Positions 27,544 to 36,861 of a DNA stretch of 64,000 nt are shown piece by piece. The translations under genes and the position numbers were made by a program. Source of the DNA: a gamma proteobacterium symbiont of Ctena orbiculata (GTDB lineage: Bacteria; Pseudomonadota; Gammaproteobacteria; Chromatiales; Chromatiaceae); NCBI GenBank assembly GCA_003058495.1, contig QBVC01000028.1, positions 1 to 64,000 of the forward strand, read 5' to 3'. The notes below the pieces were generated by a model. That model was not told the origin of the DNA. It ran no database searches and was given only the letters and a program-made list of their open reading frames with translations. How positions within the stretch are numbered: the first letter of the stretch is position 1; every line of letters begins with the position of its first letter.

Positions 27544-29070
27544 TCAATCGAGCAGAACAAAGATCAGGGAGGCCAAAACGGCCGATACGGGCAGGGTCAC
27601 GACCCAGGCCATCAGGATGCGTAAGAATGTGGTGCGTTTGACGAACTCATAGCTGTAGAGCTTTTGCAGCGAGCCCCGCTCCTTCTTGCTCAGCTTCAGC
27701 CGGCTGTCCGATCTGTCCAACTCCGCGAGAAGGCGGCCTTTGTCATTGAAGGTTGCATTATCGAACTGGGTGATGAATGCCTCGACCTGTTCCTGATCGT
27801 GATGTTGATGGTGTCGCCTGAGGGTCTCCAGGAGGATGGCGTAATTCGTCTTCAGGATTTCGCGCATGAAGCCGATGCCGAATACCGCGCCGACCGCGGT
27901 ATGCGTGCTGCTCACCGGGAGACCGAACTGGCTTGCCAGCAGCACCGTGATGGTTACCGAGGTGACGATGCAAAACGCCCTGACCTGGTCGAGTTCGGTG
28001 ATTTCGCTGCCAATCGTCTTGATCAGGCGCCTGCCATAGAGGACCAAACCCATGGGTATCCCAACCGCACCGATCAGCAACCCCCAGTGGGAGATATGCG
28101 CAGGGGATGTCTGTGCCGTGGCGGTCATTGCCTCCTTGATGGCGATGACAGGTCCAATGGCATTTGCCACATCATTCGATCCGTGGGCAAAACTCAGCAA
28201 TCCGGCGCCGAACAGGAGCGGTATGTTGAACAGTCGGTTGACCGCTGATTTTGTATTTGGCAGCAGTGCGGTGCGCTGGACGATACTGGGTTTTGTCACC
28301 ATATAGACACCCAGGCCGATGGCGAAGCTGCATATCAGGGCGGTCAATGTGTCAACCCGCCAACTCGCCTTGACCCCCTTGATCATCAGATAGGTGGAAA
28401 AACTCCAGGCCATGAAACCCACCAGCAGCGGCAGTACCCTACCCGCCGCCCGCGACATATCCTCCTGATAGGTGATCGTGCGCTTCACCAGGTAGAGCAG
28501 AAGCGCGGCGATGATTCCGCTTATGACCGGTGAAAAAAACCAGCTGACGGTGATGGTGGCCAGGGTATCCCAATTCACCACGTCAACACCGCCAACGGCT
28601 ATCCCGGCTCCCACCACGCCGCCGACGATGGTATGTGTCGTGGAAACGGGGGTGCCGGTCAAGGTGGCAAGATTGAGCCATATAGCGGTGGCGATCATGG
28701 CGGAAAACATGGCCCGGGTAATGGTTTCGGCATCGCTGAATCGATCGGTGTCGACAATTCCCTTTTTGATTGTGCTGATCACCTCGCCGCCCGCAAGATA
28801 CGCCCCGGCGGCTTCGAACACTGCAGCGAACAGCATGGCTGCGGTCAGGCCGATGACGGCGGAACCCACCAGGGGCCCGATGTTGTTGCCTGCATCGTTG
28901 GCGCCGATGTTGAGGGCCAGATAACCACCGAGAACAGCGGCCGCTATCATCAACAAACTGTTATCGAGGCTGCTGTAGAGATAGTGATAGATGATGCCGA
29001 CGGCGCCCAGAAAGAGCAGGGCGAGCAGATGATTCGCCGCGGTGACAGCGCTGTTTTCGGTTTTCGACAT
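27544..29070 (-). CDS. Inorganic phosphate transporter, PiT family
   Basis: A 508-residue, roughly 10-12-helix carrier for phosphate coupled to protons or metal-phosphate. Both inverted PiT signatures are seen: YLALNIGANDAGNNIGPLVG in the first half and FAHGSNDVANAIGPV in the second, each followed by GTPVSTTHTIVGGV or GLPVSSTHTAVGAV. A cytoplasmic charged loop near residues 420-480 is usual. It lies 38 bases after a DUF2959 gene and probably shares its transcript; PiT genes are often preceded by a helical accessory gene. Confidence 0.9.
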   Translation of the reverse strand: MSKTENSAVTAANHLLALLFLGAVGIIYHYLYSSLDNSLLMIAAAVLGGYLALNIGANDAGNNIGPLVGSAVIGLTAAMLFAAVFEAAGAYLAGGEVISTIKKGIVDTDRFSDAETITRAMFSAMIATAIWLNLATLTGTPVSTTHTIVGGVVGAGIAVGGVDVVNWDTLATITVSWFFSPVISGIIAALLLYLVKRTITYQEDMSRAAGRVLPLLVGFMAWSFSTYLMIKGVKASWRVDTLTALICSFAIGLGVYMVTKPSIVQRTALLPNTKSAVNRLFNIPLLFGAGLLSFAHGSNDVANAIGPVIAIKEAMTATAQTSPAHISHWGLLIGAVGIPMGLVLYGRRLIKTIGSEITELDQVRAFCIVTSVTITVLLASQFGLPVSSTHTAVGAVFGIGFMREILKTNYAILLETLRRHHQHHDQEQVEAFITQFDNATFNDKGRLLAELDRSDSRLKLSKKERGSLQKLYSYEFVKRTTFLRILMAWVVTLPVSAVLASLIFVLLD

Positions 29071-29108
29071 GCTCTCTTGCGCCAGCAGTTCGACTCAGTC
29101 CATCTGTA

Positions 29109-29756
29109 TCAGGCGTCTTGCATCCCGCTGATGAACTCGTCGGATTGCTTGATCGACTGATTCATTCGGTTGATCAGATTGTCGATGTCGGCCTTCAGAT
29201 TGCCGAATTCACCGCGTAGGGACCCGATCGCCTGGGCATTGAGATTGTGCTTCAGAAACAGCACATTGTCACGAAAGGTGTTGAGTACTGGCTGCATGCT
29301 CTTCTCGGCTTTTTTCATCGACGCGAGCATCGATTGATAGCGCTGTTTGGTCAGCTTCAGCTTCTTCGAACTGGTCGCTTTCAGGCTCTTGTTTTCGTAC
29401 AGGTTCAGCTCCTCCTGCCACTCCTCAAACAGATCCTCGGCCACCGATTCAACCTTGTCGATGCGCTCCGACACCTCCGAGGCCGCCGATTCACAGGCCT
29501 CAAATTCGTGGTTGAGGCTGTCATAGGCCCGCTTCAGATCGCTCTCTTCCAGATTGATCACCGATGCGAATTGATCCAGCGCCGATTGGAACTGCTCCTG
29601 CGCCTCTGACTGGGCGTCCCGGGCGGATTCCACCCGGTCAACCATGATATCCCGCTTGTGGATGCCGACCTTCTCCATGGTGTCGTAGTAGACGCTGGAA
29701 CAGGCGCTGACAAGCAGCATCAGCGCAGGCAATAGGTAAAGGCGTAGTGAAAGCAT
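29109..29756 (-). CDS. DUF2959 family coiled-coil lipoprotein
   Basis: 215 residues with a lipoprotein signal ending LVSACSS (Cys near residue 19). The rest is almost entirely helical and charged, with coiled-coil stretches (DRVESARDAQSEAQEQFQSA and SASEVSERIDKVESVAEDLF-like segments), matching DUF2959. A GGGGAA ribosome-binding site precedes the ATG. It is first in a two-gene unit with the PiT transporter. Function unknown; a structural role at the envelope is inferred. Confidence 0.82.
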   Translation of the reverse strand: MLSLRLYLLPALMLLVSACSSVYYDTMEKVGIHKRDIMVDRVESARDAQSEAQEQFQSALDQFASVINLEESDLKRAYDSLNHEFEACESAASEVSERIDKVESVAEDLFEEWQEELNLYENKSLKATSSKKLKLTKQRYQSMLASMKKAEKSMQPVLNTFRDNVLFLKHNLNAQAIGSLRGEFGNLKADIDNLINRMNQSIKQSDEFISGMQDA

Positions 29757-29979
29757 GTGAACAATTCCCCGTAGAATCTGTTAGATTGCACAATTTTGCC
29801 ACAGAGTGATCGGCGATTGCGATAACAGGCAGTTATTACCCATTCGTCTGTTGCTGCCAAGGCCCTCGGCGGCAACGGAATGTCACCATTTGTGAACTCT
29901 TTGGCGATGGCAATATCTGAGTCGGGGTATGCGAAGCGTGAGATGGGCGGGATGAAATTCTATACAAAGCGGTGCTGGC

Positions 29980-30867
29980 ATGTTGTATAAGCAGAACCTG
30001 CTCCTGGGGGCGCTGCTCATACTGTTGTCGGAGTTGATGTTCGCCTCGATGGGGGCATCGGTAAAATACGTGACCCAGACGCTGCCCAGCGAGATGGCTG
30101 TATTTATGCGCAATCTGTTCGGCCTGGCCTTGCTGATGCCGCTGGTGTGGAGTAACGGCTTGGTCAGTCTACGCACCCATATTTTTCACCTCCATCTGTT
30201 GCGTTCGGTGGCCGGCGTTTCCGCGATGTACTGTTTTTTCTATGCCCTGGCCAACCTGCAGCTCGCTGACGGTATGCTGTTGAAGATGACCTCACCCCTG
30301 TTCATGCCGCTGATCGCCTGGTTCTGGCTCAGCGAGCCCCTGCGGTCTCGGATACTGCTCGCCATCGGCATCGGTTTCGTCGGCGTGATCCTGGTGCTCA
30401 ATCCCGAGGGCGAATTCAACCATGTTGCCCTGATCGGTCTCCTGGGAGGCGCGTTTGCCTCGCTGGCCAAGGTGACGCTGAGGCGTCTGGGGCGCAGTGA
30501 GCCCTCGGTGCGCGTGGTCTTCTATTTTGCCCTGTTGAGTTCCATTATCTCCGCAATTCCCATGCTCTGGAGCTGGCAACAGCCCACTCCGGCGGAATGG
30601 GGCTGGCTGGCGCTGATCGGACTGATGGGCACCCTTGGCCAGTTGATGCTGACCCGTGGCTATGCGATTGCGGCGGCGGCCACGGTGAGTCCGATGACCT
30701 ACGCATCCGTACTCTTCGGTGCCTTGTACGGCTACCTCTTCTGGCAGGAGACACTGACCACCCAGTTTGTCCTGGGGGCCTTGCTGATCGCCTTTGCGGG
30801 CATCCTGGCAATCGGTTTTCGCGAGCGCATCGATGACACCCTGGTCAGCGATCCGACCAGGCCTTAA
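29980..30867 (+). CDS. EamA/DMT superfamily exporter
   Basis: 295 residues with about ten transmembrane helices arranged as two EamA repeats. Recognisable features are LLILLSELMFASMGASVKYV at the first helix, APGVSAMYCFFYALANLQLADGM-like signature around residue 75, and the second-repeat LLGGAFASLAKVTLRRLGRSE. Family members export amino acids, nucleosides or drugs; the substrate is not predictable. Stand-alone gene, divergent from the DUF2959/PiT unit. Confidence 0.85.
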   Translation: MLYKQNLLLGALLILLSELMFASMGASVKYVTQTLPSEMAVFMRNLFGLALLMPLVWSNGLVSLRTHIFHLHLLRSVAGVSAMYCFFYALANLQLADGMLLKMTSPLFMPLIAWFWLSEPLRSRILLAIGIGFVGVILVLNPEGEFNHVALIGLLGGAFASLAKVTLRRLGRSEPSVRVVFYFALLSSIISAIPMLWSWQQPTPAEWGWLALIGLMGTLGQLMLTRGYAIAAAATVSPMTYASVLFGALYGYLFWQETLTTQFVLGALLIAFAGILAIGFRERIDDTLVSDPTRP

Positions 30868-30955
30868 AACGATTAAACGACAAATTAACGCGAATCACGC
30901 AGGATTAAGGTAGATAGGTCTACTGGTTAGCTACGTTGTACAGCCGAGGGACTGG

Positions 30956-30975
30956 ATCCCGGCATGCGCCGGGAT
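30956..30975. repeat. Intergenic inverted repeat (8-bp stem, 4-base loop)
   Basis: ATCCCGGC-ATGC-GCCGGGAT followed by GACGA. It could be a weak transcription stop for the EamA gene 90 bases upstream, but it lacks a T-tract. Confidence 0.4.
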
Positions 30976-31078
30976 GACGATTAACAAATTAATCAGACCT
31001 TCCTTAAGTTTTCAAGGGTTCATGAAACGATAGTTTTTTCTCTTTGGAGACATATCTGTCGAAAAATGACTGGACAGA

Positions 31079-31118
31079 GTTTGCGTTTATTTGCGGTGAT
31101 TTGCGTTCATTTGCGGTT
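31079..31118. repeat. Tandem TTTGCG-type direct repeat
   Basis: Two 17-base units, TTTGCGTTTATTTGCGG and TTTGCGTTCATTTGCGG, separated by a few bases. A third relative (TTCGCGTTCATTTGCGG) lies near 32714. Such AACGCAAAT-type motifs look like dispersed intergenic repeats. Confidence 0.45.
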
Positions 31119-31166
31119 TTGCTCGTCAAAGATGTTTCCAAACAGACACTAGGTTAGAATGGCCCG

Positions 31167-32528
31167 ATGTCGATGAACTGGTCCCAACTCCTCTCCCACA
31201 AACGCCTGGGTTCGCGGGAATCCTCAACGGACAGCACCACACGGACCGATTTTCAGCGCGATCTGGACAGGATCGTCTTCTCCTCGGCGTTCCGGCGCAT
31301 GCAGGACAAGACACAGATCTTCCCGCTCTCGAAGATCGACTACGTGCGTACCCGCCTCACCCACAGCCTGGAGTCTTCCAGCGTTGGACGCTCCCTGGGT
31401 ACCCTGGTCGGGGAACAGATCATTGCCCGTCATCGCCTCGAGAGGAATGAAGCCTCCGATTTTGGCGATATCTGCGCCGCCGCCTGCCTGGCCCACGATA
31501 TCGGCAATCCGCCGTTCGGCCATTCCGGCGAGGATGCGATTCGTCACTGGGCCGAGAACGGCGCCTACGGCAAGCAGCGGGTTGCGGTGTTGCACGGCAG
31601 CCAGCGCGAGGATTTTCTCAACTTCGAAGGCAACTCCCAGGGTTTTCGCGTGCTGACCCGGCTGCAGAACAGGGATAACCCGGGCGGTCTGCAGCTGACC
31701 TGCGCCACCCTTGCCGCGTTTGCCAAATACCCGCGAGAATCCTTTATAGGGAATGGGCGTTTTCAGGGGGTGAGCGCAAAGAAACCGGGCTTTACCGCAG
31801 AGGATCAGACGCTTTTCACAGAGGTCGCCGAGACCGTTGGGCTGTTGCGCCGTGATCCGGTGTTGGCCATCTGGCATCGACATCCGCTCGCCTTCCTGGT
31901 GGAGGCGGCCGACGATATCTGTTACCGGGTGATCGATATCGAGGACGGGTTTCGCCTCGGGCATCTGAGCTTCCAGGAGGCGATGGAGCTGTTTCTTGCG
32001 GTATTGCCGGATTCGCCATCACGACTCGGACGCCTCGACGGCATCAACGGTGAGAAGGAGAAGATCGAGTTTCTGCGGGCCAAGGTGATAAGCCAGGCGA
32101 TCAGCGAGATCCTGAGCTGCTTTCTCGATCATGAAGAGGCGATTCTTCATGGTCGCTTCGATCAGCCGCTGATGAGCCAGATTCCTCATCGTGCCGAGAT
32201 GGACCGCCTGATCGAGGTCGCCAACGATAAGATCTATATCGCGCCGGAGGTGATCGAGATCGAGACCGCCGGATTTCAGGTGATCAGTGAACTGCTGGAG
32301 CGCTTCATCCCCATTGTCGACGATGTGGCGGCGCATGGAAATAGCGCCAGACCGCGCAGCCAGATGATGATTCGGTTGATCCCGGAGCAGTTCATCGGTG
32401 CCCAGGCCACGCCCGCCGAGGATGACTACACCCGGCTTTTGAGACTCACCGATTTTGTTTCCGGCATGACCGATTCCTATGCGGTTTCGCTGTACAAGAA
32501 AGTCACGGGCATCTCATTGCCGGGTTAA
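31167..32528 (+). CDS. dGTPase-like HD-domain triphosphohydrolase
   Basis: 453 residues matching deoxyguanosinetriphosphate triphosphohydrolase-like proteins, which remove triphosphate from dNTPs. The HD metal site is seen in RTRLTHSLESSSVGR, CLAHDIGNPPFGHSGEDAI and VEAADDICYRVIDIED. The length and the QIFPL / NFEGNSQGFRVLTRLQ blocks fit the long (E. coli Dgt-type) group. Preference for dGTP is not certain. It starts at ATG 31167 without a strong ribosome-binding site. No operon partner. Confidence 0.88.
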   Translation: MSMNWSQLLSHKRLGSRESSTDSTTRTDFQRDLDRIVFSSAFRRMQDKTQIFPLSKIDYVRTRLTHSLESSSVGRSLGTLVGEQIIARHRLERNEASDFGDICAAACLAHDIGNPPFGHSGEDAIRHWAENGAYGKQRVAVLHGSQREDFLNFEGNSQGFRVLTRLQNRDNPGGLQLTCATLAAFAKYPRESFIGNGRFQGVSAKKPGFTAEDQTLFTEVAETVGLLRRDPVLAIWHRHPLAFLVEAADDICYRVIDIEDGFRLGHLSFQEAMELFLAVLPDSPSRLGRLDGINGEKEKIEFLRAKVISQAISEILSCFLDHEEAILHGRFDQPLMSQIPHRAEMDRLIEVANDKIYIAPEVIEIETAGFQVISELLERFIPIVDDVAAHGNSARPRSQMMIRLIPEQFIGAQATPAEDDYTRLLRLTDFVSGMTDSYAVSLYKKVTGISLPG

Positions 32529-32706
32529 GCCTGGTTAATTTTAACTATGCGCTAGCGGGTTGAGGCCGTCAAAAGGCTGGTGATGATGCGTGCGGGCAGG
32601 GTCCCTCCCCACACAAGAACGGACATCTCCAATTCCTGTCCAGGAGCATGGAATCGATGTGAATTGCAGATCAAGGAGTAGGCGCGGCTTGCCGCACCCT
32701 GGATGT

Positions 32707-34035
32707 TTAGTAACATTCGCGTTCATTTGCGGACTGATCCTTGTCTATCGGCAGTGAGAAGTCGACCCGGGTGCCTTCGCCCGGTTTGCTTTGAATACTC
32801 AGGCTTCCTCGATGGGCCTCCACGATGACCCGGCAGAGATAGAGTCCCAGGCCATACCCCCCGGTTTCACGCTGACGGGCCTTGTCGACCCGGTAGAAGG
32901 GCTCGGTGAGGTGGGGCAGATGCTCCTGCGGTATGCCCTCTCCATGATCCTTTACGCTGACGCGCCATTTCCGCGCCGTAATCCGGCTGCTGAGTTCCAC
33001 GGGGTGTGCCGAATCAGGGGTATGTCTCAATGCGTTTTCCAGCAGATTTTTGATCAGCAGGCGGATTCGTACCCCATCCAACGCCATGTGGAGGTTGTCA
33101 TCGTCGTGCCTGCAGTCGATGGCAGCGGTGGAGAAGTGCTGGCGGATGACGGAATCGATGAGCCCTCCTGGTTCCATCGGCTGCAGATCGAGTTTGGCGT
33201 GCCGGTTGCCGAGACGCTCCGTCTCCAGCAGCTCCGTCAGCTCCTGCTCCAGCAGCTGCAGGTCCGCGATTATCCGGTCGCGGGGTTCGCTGCGCTGCAT
33301 GAGCTCCGCGTTCAGGCGGGCGCGGGTGAGGGGCGATCGCAGCTCATGGCTGATGGCCAGTAGCAGTTGGCGCTTGGCCTCCATCATCGCCTCGATCTCA
33401 TCGGCCATGCGATTGATGCTGTTGGCCAGTTCGCCCAATTCATCCCTCCGTTTGATGGCGAGGCGGTGGTCCAGCTCGCCGGATCCGAATCTGGCCACCC
33501 CCCGGCGTATGGTCTCTATCGGTTGGAACAGGCGCCTCACCAGGTGGTAGGTGAGCGCGATCAGCAACAACACGGTTACAATTGTCGCGCCTATGATCAA
33601 GGCCAGGGAGCCATTGGCCAAATTCTCCCGGGTCATCAGCAGGATGGTGCTGTCGCCCGCCTGCAGGCGGAGAAGAAAGCGGTGCTCGTCGTGGCTGAAT
33701 TGTACCAGGCGGCCATCCGCCAGCCGGTGGCTGTGGAAAGACAGCCTTTCTGTATCGAGGATCTCGCCGCTGTTCGACCAGAGGAGGTCGTTGGAACTGA
33801 TCTGAATATCGATATGCAGTCGTTGCGCAAGCCTCTCCGCTGCCGCGGTGTCGGGAGGGGTGCCTATCTCCTCGCCCAGATGGTCGATATATTCCAACAG
33901 ATGGGGTGCGGCGAGGGATCGAAACTCGCCCTGGATGCCATAGCGGAATCCGCTTCGTACCGTGAGAGCGATCAGCACGCTGACACAGATGAACAGTAGG
34001 ATCAGACGTCCGCTGAGACTATGGCGCCTCTTCAT
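32707..34035 (-). CDS. Two-component sensor histidine kinase (CpxA/RstB-like)
   Basis: About 442 residues from the likely ATG at 34035 (MKRRHSLSGRLILLFICV); the frame runs 12 codons further up, into the regulator gene. One helix at the N-terminus, a periplasmic sensor of about 110 residues, a second helix (LALIIGATIVTVLLLIALTYHLV), HAMP, HisKA with ISHELRSPLTRARLN, and HATPase with NLLENALRHTP, DHGEGIP and GGYGLGLYLC. It overlaps the response regulator gene slightly and lies third in a spy-regulator-kinase unit, as in envelope-stress systems. Confidence 0.88.
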   Translation of the reverse strand: MKRRHSLSGRLILLFICVSVLIALTVRSGFRYGIQGEFRSLAAPHLLEYIDHLGEEIGTPPDTAAAERLAQRLHIDIQISSNDLLWSNSGEILDTERLSFHSHRLADGRLVQFSHDEHRFLLRLQAGDSTILLMTRENLANGSLALIIGATIVTVLLLIALTYHLVRRLFQPIETIRRGVARFGSGELDHRLAIKRRDELGELANSINRMADEIEAMMEAKRQLLLAISHELRSPLTRARLNAELMQRSEPRDRIIADLQLLEQELTELLETERLGNRHAKLDLQPMEPGGLIDSVIRQHFSTAAIDCRHDDDNLHMALDGVRIRLLIKNLLENALRHTPDSAHPVELSSRITARKWRVSVKDHGEGIPQEHLPHLTEPFYRVDKARQRETGGYGLGLYLCRVIVEAHRGSLSIQSKPGEGTRVDFSLPIDKDQSANERECY

Positions 34036-34706
34036 GCGGCGGGACCTACCAGACGGTAACCCGTGCCCCACACCGTCTTGATATAGTCGAGGGGCTTGAG
34101 CTTTTGCCGCAGGCGGCTGACCAGGATGTCAACAGAGCGGGTATAGAGGTCGGCCTCGATGCCCTTGACCGCGGCGAGAATCTCGTCCCGGCTGTAGGCC
34201 CGGCCGGGATGCTGCGCCAGCAGGGCCAACAGGCGGTATTCGAGGGTGGTGAGGTTGAGGCTGCGCTCCTCGATATAGGCATCCTGTCGCACCAGATCGA
34301 GTTTCAAATCGCCAAGGATGATCTCCTCTGCCTGTTGCGGCTGCACCCGGCTGCGTTTGAGAATGTTCTGTATCCTTGCCACCAACTCCCTGGGTTCGAA
34401 GGGTTTTGCCAGATAGTCATCGGCACCGAGCTCCAGGCCGACCACCCGATCCATCACCTCGCCGCGGGCGGTGAGCATGAGAATCGGCAGGCTGCTCTGC
34501 TTTCTGATGGTTCGGCAGACTTCGAAACCATCCATCTCCGGCAGCATGATATCGAGAATCACCAGGTCCGGGTTTGAGTGCTCGATGCGTTTCAGGCCTT
34601 CCGATGGCAGGGTGACTGCTTCCAGCTCCAAATCGTATCGGGTGAAGTACTCTTTCAGCGGTGCTGCCAGGGCTTGGTCATCGTCAATCAGCAGGATGCG
34701 CGGCAT
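34032..34706 (-). CDS. OmpR/PhoB-family response regulator (CpxR-like)
   Basis: Receiver domain from MPRILLIDDDQ with phospho-Asp in LVILDIMLPEMDG and Lys in LAKPFEP, then a winged-helix DNA-binding domain (LTTLEYRLLALLAQHPGRAYSRDEIL, SVDILVSRLRQKL, TVWGTGYRLV). The start at 34706 matches the receiver fold; the frame has an earlier ATG at 34760. It should be phosphorylated by the kinase encoded immediately downstream and may control the Spy-like gene upstream. Confidence 0.9.
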   Translation of the reverse strand: MPRILLIDDDQALAAPLKEYFTRYDLELEAVTLPSEGLKRIEHSNPDLVILDIMLPEMDGFEVCRTIRKQSSLPILMLTARGEVMDRVVGLELGADDYLAKPFEPRELVARIQNILKRSRVQPQQAEEIILGDLKLDLVRQDAYIEERSLNLTTLEYRLLALLAQHPGRAYSRDEILAAVKGIEADLYTRSVDILVSRLRQKLKPLDYIKTVWGTGYRLVGPAA

Positions 34707-34820
34707 CACTATGTCCAGCGTTCGGTTGATGGCTGGGGATGGCCCGATCACCGCGGGCAATCCCGGTTTTTTATTATCATGACATTCAAAACTGTCATCT
34801 CGTCAGGGTTGATCAGCAGC

Positions 34821-34841
34821 GCCTCCCCATATAGGGGAGGC
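34821..34841 (-). terminator. Hairpin after the Spy-like gene (8-bp stem)
   Basis: GCCTCCCC-ATATA-GGGGAGGC lies 9 bases beyond the stop of the Spy-like gene and before the regulator. It has no T-tract, so partial termination or mRNA processing, giving more Spy than regulator, is the likely role. Confidence 0.45.
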
Positions 34842-34849
34842 AAGGCCGG

Positions 34850-35329
34850 CTACTCCTGAGTCATCGGCTCGCTATCACCGCAGGCGAATCTGCAATGGCG
34901 ATGTTCGCGGTGATGCCTGATCATCGATTGTAGTTTATCCCGCTGGATTTGATCGAGATTATCGCTGAACTCGGCAAAGGCATCGATGATCTCCGTGCTC
35001 AGGCTGGCCAGCTGCGCCTGCTTCTGCATCAGCAATGTATGCGCGCGTTCACGGTCGAACTGAGGGTTTTCGAGCAGATCGATGGCCTGATCCACATAGC
35101 TCGATCTGTCCCGCTTCAGTTCGTTGACGCTGAGCAGGATCTGCTCCTTTAGCTGGGTCAGTTGGTGCTTCTGCGAATCGTTGAGATCGAGTTGGCTGCC
35201 GAGGCGGTCGGTCATCCAGCTGATGCGCCCGTCAGGACCGGCACAGTAGCCTTTGTAGCGTGCGATTGCCACGCCGCTGATCAACAGCGCGACCACAACG
35301 ATAAGTGTAATAATCAGGGCCTTTCCCAT
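34850..35329 (-). CDS. Spy/CpxP-family periplasmic protein
   Basis: 159 residues with an N-terminal signal/anchor helix (ALIITLIVVVALLISGVAIARY) and a helical body carrying LTxxQ-like motifs (LDLNDSQKHQLTQLKEQI and LDQIQRDKLQSMI), as in Spy and CpxP chaperones. The C-terminus is His/Cys-rich (HHREHRHCRFAC), which could bind metal. Directly upstream of an OmpR-type regulator and a kinase, it likely works as a stress-responsive chaperone or as a regulator of the kinase, as CpxP does for CpxA. Confidence 0.8.
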   Translation of the reverse strand: MGKALIITLIVVVALLISGVAIARYKGYCAGPDGRISWMTDRLGSQLDLNDSQKHQLTQLKEQILLSVNELKRDRSSYVDQAIDLLENPQFDRERAHTLLMQKQAQLASLSTEIIDAFAEFSDNLDQIQRDKLQSMIRHHREHRHCRFACGDSEPMTQE

Positions 35330-35786
35330 GATGATCTCCTTGTTTGAACAATGGCAATGTCGGACTGGCTGTCCTTGATAGCGAGTTTGAACCGCCGGCG
35401 GATGAAGATCCTCTCAGGGGTGTATCCACTTGTAACAAGTTGTAACCGGGGGCTGCCCGGTGGGAAATCCCAAATCTGGATTTATTTCGAATGCAAAAAA
35501 TATTCTAAGTAAAAACAATTAATTATTACTTATTTTTAATGTTATAAATTAAAAAAAAGCTGGATCTGAGTCTTGCCTGGTCAAGGGCAATTACAGTGTG
35601 GCCCCATACTGCCGACTATAGGTTTGTTGAATTCAATTTTTTTTGAATGGCTCAGCATGGGATTGCATTTCCCGTTAAGAGGTATTGAAGGCTAGTCTAG
35701 GCGCTCTTAAAAAGACCCGTTTGGTATCTGCCTGATCGATGCAGGAAGCACCGACTCTGATTGAATACGTTCATCTGGAGGTGTCC
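35330..35786. other. AT-rich intergenic region
   Basis: Between the divergent Spy-like and binding-protein genes. The stretch 35500-35560 is very AT-rich, with runs of A and T, and likely contains promoters for both sides. No RNA gene or repeat was recognised. Confidence 0.4.
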
Positions 35787-36827
35787 TTGTTATCATCAGT
35801 AGCAACTCTACTCCGCTACAGTTTTTTGGCCCTGCTGCTCATTTGGTTTGGAGAGGCGCTGTCCGCTCCGCAAAACGGCGGGAGTTACCGTCTCTTCATC
35901 CTCGATTCTCAACTGGGAAGCCCCTATCGCGATGTTCGCCTCTCGATGTTGGACTCTCTGGCGCAGTACGGATACGTCGAAGGCAAGAATCTTCAACTGG
36001 TTGTGCAAACCGCAGGCAACGACATCGACAAGGGCGAGGCGATCCTGAGATCGGCAGCAGCCAGGGGCTACGATCTTTACTACGTGGGAGGCACGGCAGC
36101 TACGGTCGCCGCCAGGCAGGTGCTCTACGGAGCCGCACAACCCGTGGTTTTCGCTTCGCCAACCGATCCGGTGGGGATAGGCGTGATCGATGGATTCAAT
36201 CTGCCACCGAAAAGCAACTTTACCGGCATCAGTTACCCGGTGCCGGTAAGTTCGAGATTCCGCTTTATCCGGGAACTGATGCCGCAGGCCAGGCGCATCG
36301 GAATGATCTATGCGGATATGCCCCAATCGCATAGCTACAATGCCTGGATCAGGGAGATGCTGGAACATGATCCCTATTTCAAGAACCTCGAGGTGGTGTT
36401 TCGCAAGGTTCCACTGGTCAAGGGTGAAGAGGGTGACCGGCGCATGGCCGAGATGGCGATACCCTTGATAAAAGAGCTCGATGGCGAAGTTGACCTGTTT
36501 ATAAAGCCCAACGATCAGCTGGGAGCGCGTCGCCATTTTGCGGAGATGGTCTACGCCCATGCGAGCAAACCGCTGATCGGCATCGTCAAGAAGGACGTCA
36601 TGGAGGACTGGGGTGCAACCGCTGTGATTTACCCCTCCCATAGCAGGATCGGACAGCAAGCGGCCGCAATGATCCGTGATCTTTTTGCGGGCAAGCCGAT
36701 CAGGGAGATTCCTCCTCAATGGCCGGCGCACTTCGGCTATGCGGTGGATATAACCAAGGCAATACAATTCGGTATCACCATACCAGTAGGTTTGTTGCAA
36801 TTGGCTGGAGAAAACATACGAATATGA
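35739..36827 (+). CDS. ABC-type periplasmic substrate-binding protein (PF04392-like) without transporter
   Basis: A 362-residue frame. The better start is probably TTG at 35787, with GGAGG just upstream and a clean signal peptide (ATLLRYSFLALLLIWFGEALSA). The mature part has the two-lobed fold of the TrpX-type ABC_sub_bind family (YRLFILDSQLGSPYRDVRLSML, FASPTDPVGIGVIDG, TGISYPVPV, IPVGLLQLA near the end). No permease or ATPase gene is nearby; 34 bases downstream a PAS-GGDEF-EAL-CZB protein starts. It likely serves as a ligand sensor for that protein, in the manner of NspS with MbaA in Vibrio. The ligand is unknown. Confidence 0.82.
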   Translation: MQEAPTLIEYVHLEVSLLSSVATLLRYSFLALLLIWFGEALSAPQNGGSYRLFILDSQLGSPYRDVRLSMLDSLAQYGYVEGKNLQLVVQTAGNDIDKGEAILRSAAARGYDLYYVGGTAATVAARQVLYGAAQPVVFASPTDPVGIGVIDGFNLPPKSNFTGISYPVPVSSRFRFIRELMPQARRIGMIYADMPQSHSYNAWIREMLEHDPYFKNLEVVFRKVPLVKGEEGDRRMAEMAIPLIKELDGEVDLFIKPNDQLGARRHFAEMVYAHASKPLIGIVKKDVMEDWGATAVIYPSHSRIGQQAAAMIRDLFAGKPIREIPPQWPAHFGYAVDITKAIQFGITIPVGLLQLAGENIRI

Positions 36828-36861
36828 ATCTCTTGCCGAAATGTTGCAGAGGCTGTAGTCA

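Larger units (their letters stand above)
30868..31166. other. Intergenic region with hairpin and TTTGCG repeats
   Basis: Holds an 8-bp inverted repeat ATCCCGGC/GCCGGGAT (30956-30963 and 30968-30975) in a stretch resembling dispersed intergenic repeats. Two near-identical units around 31080-31117 contain TTTGCGTTTATTTGCGG and TTTGCGTTCATTTGCGG. A related unit recurs at about 32714-32731. Confidence 0.5.
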
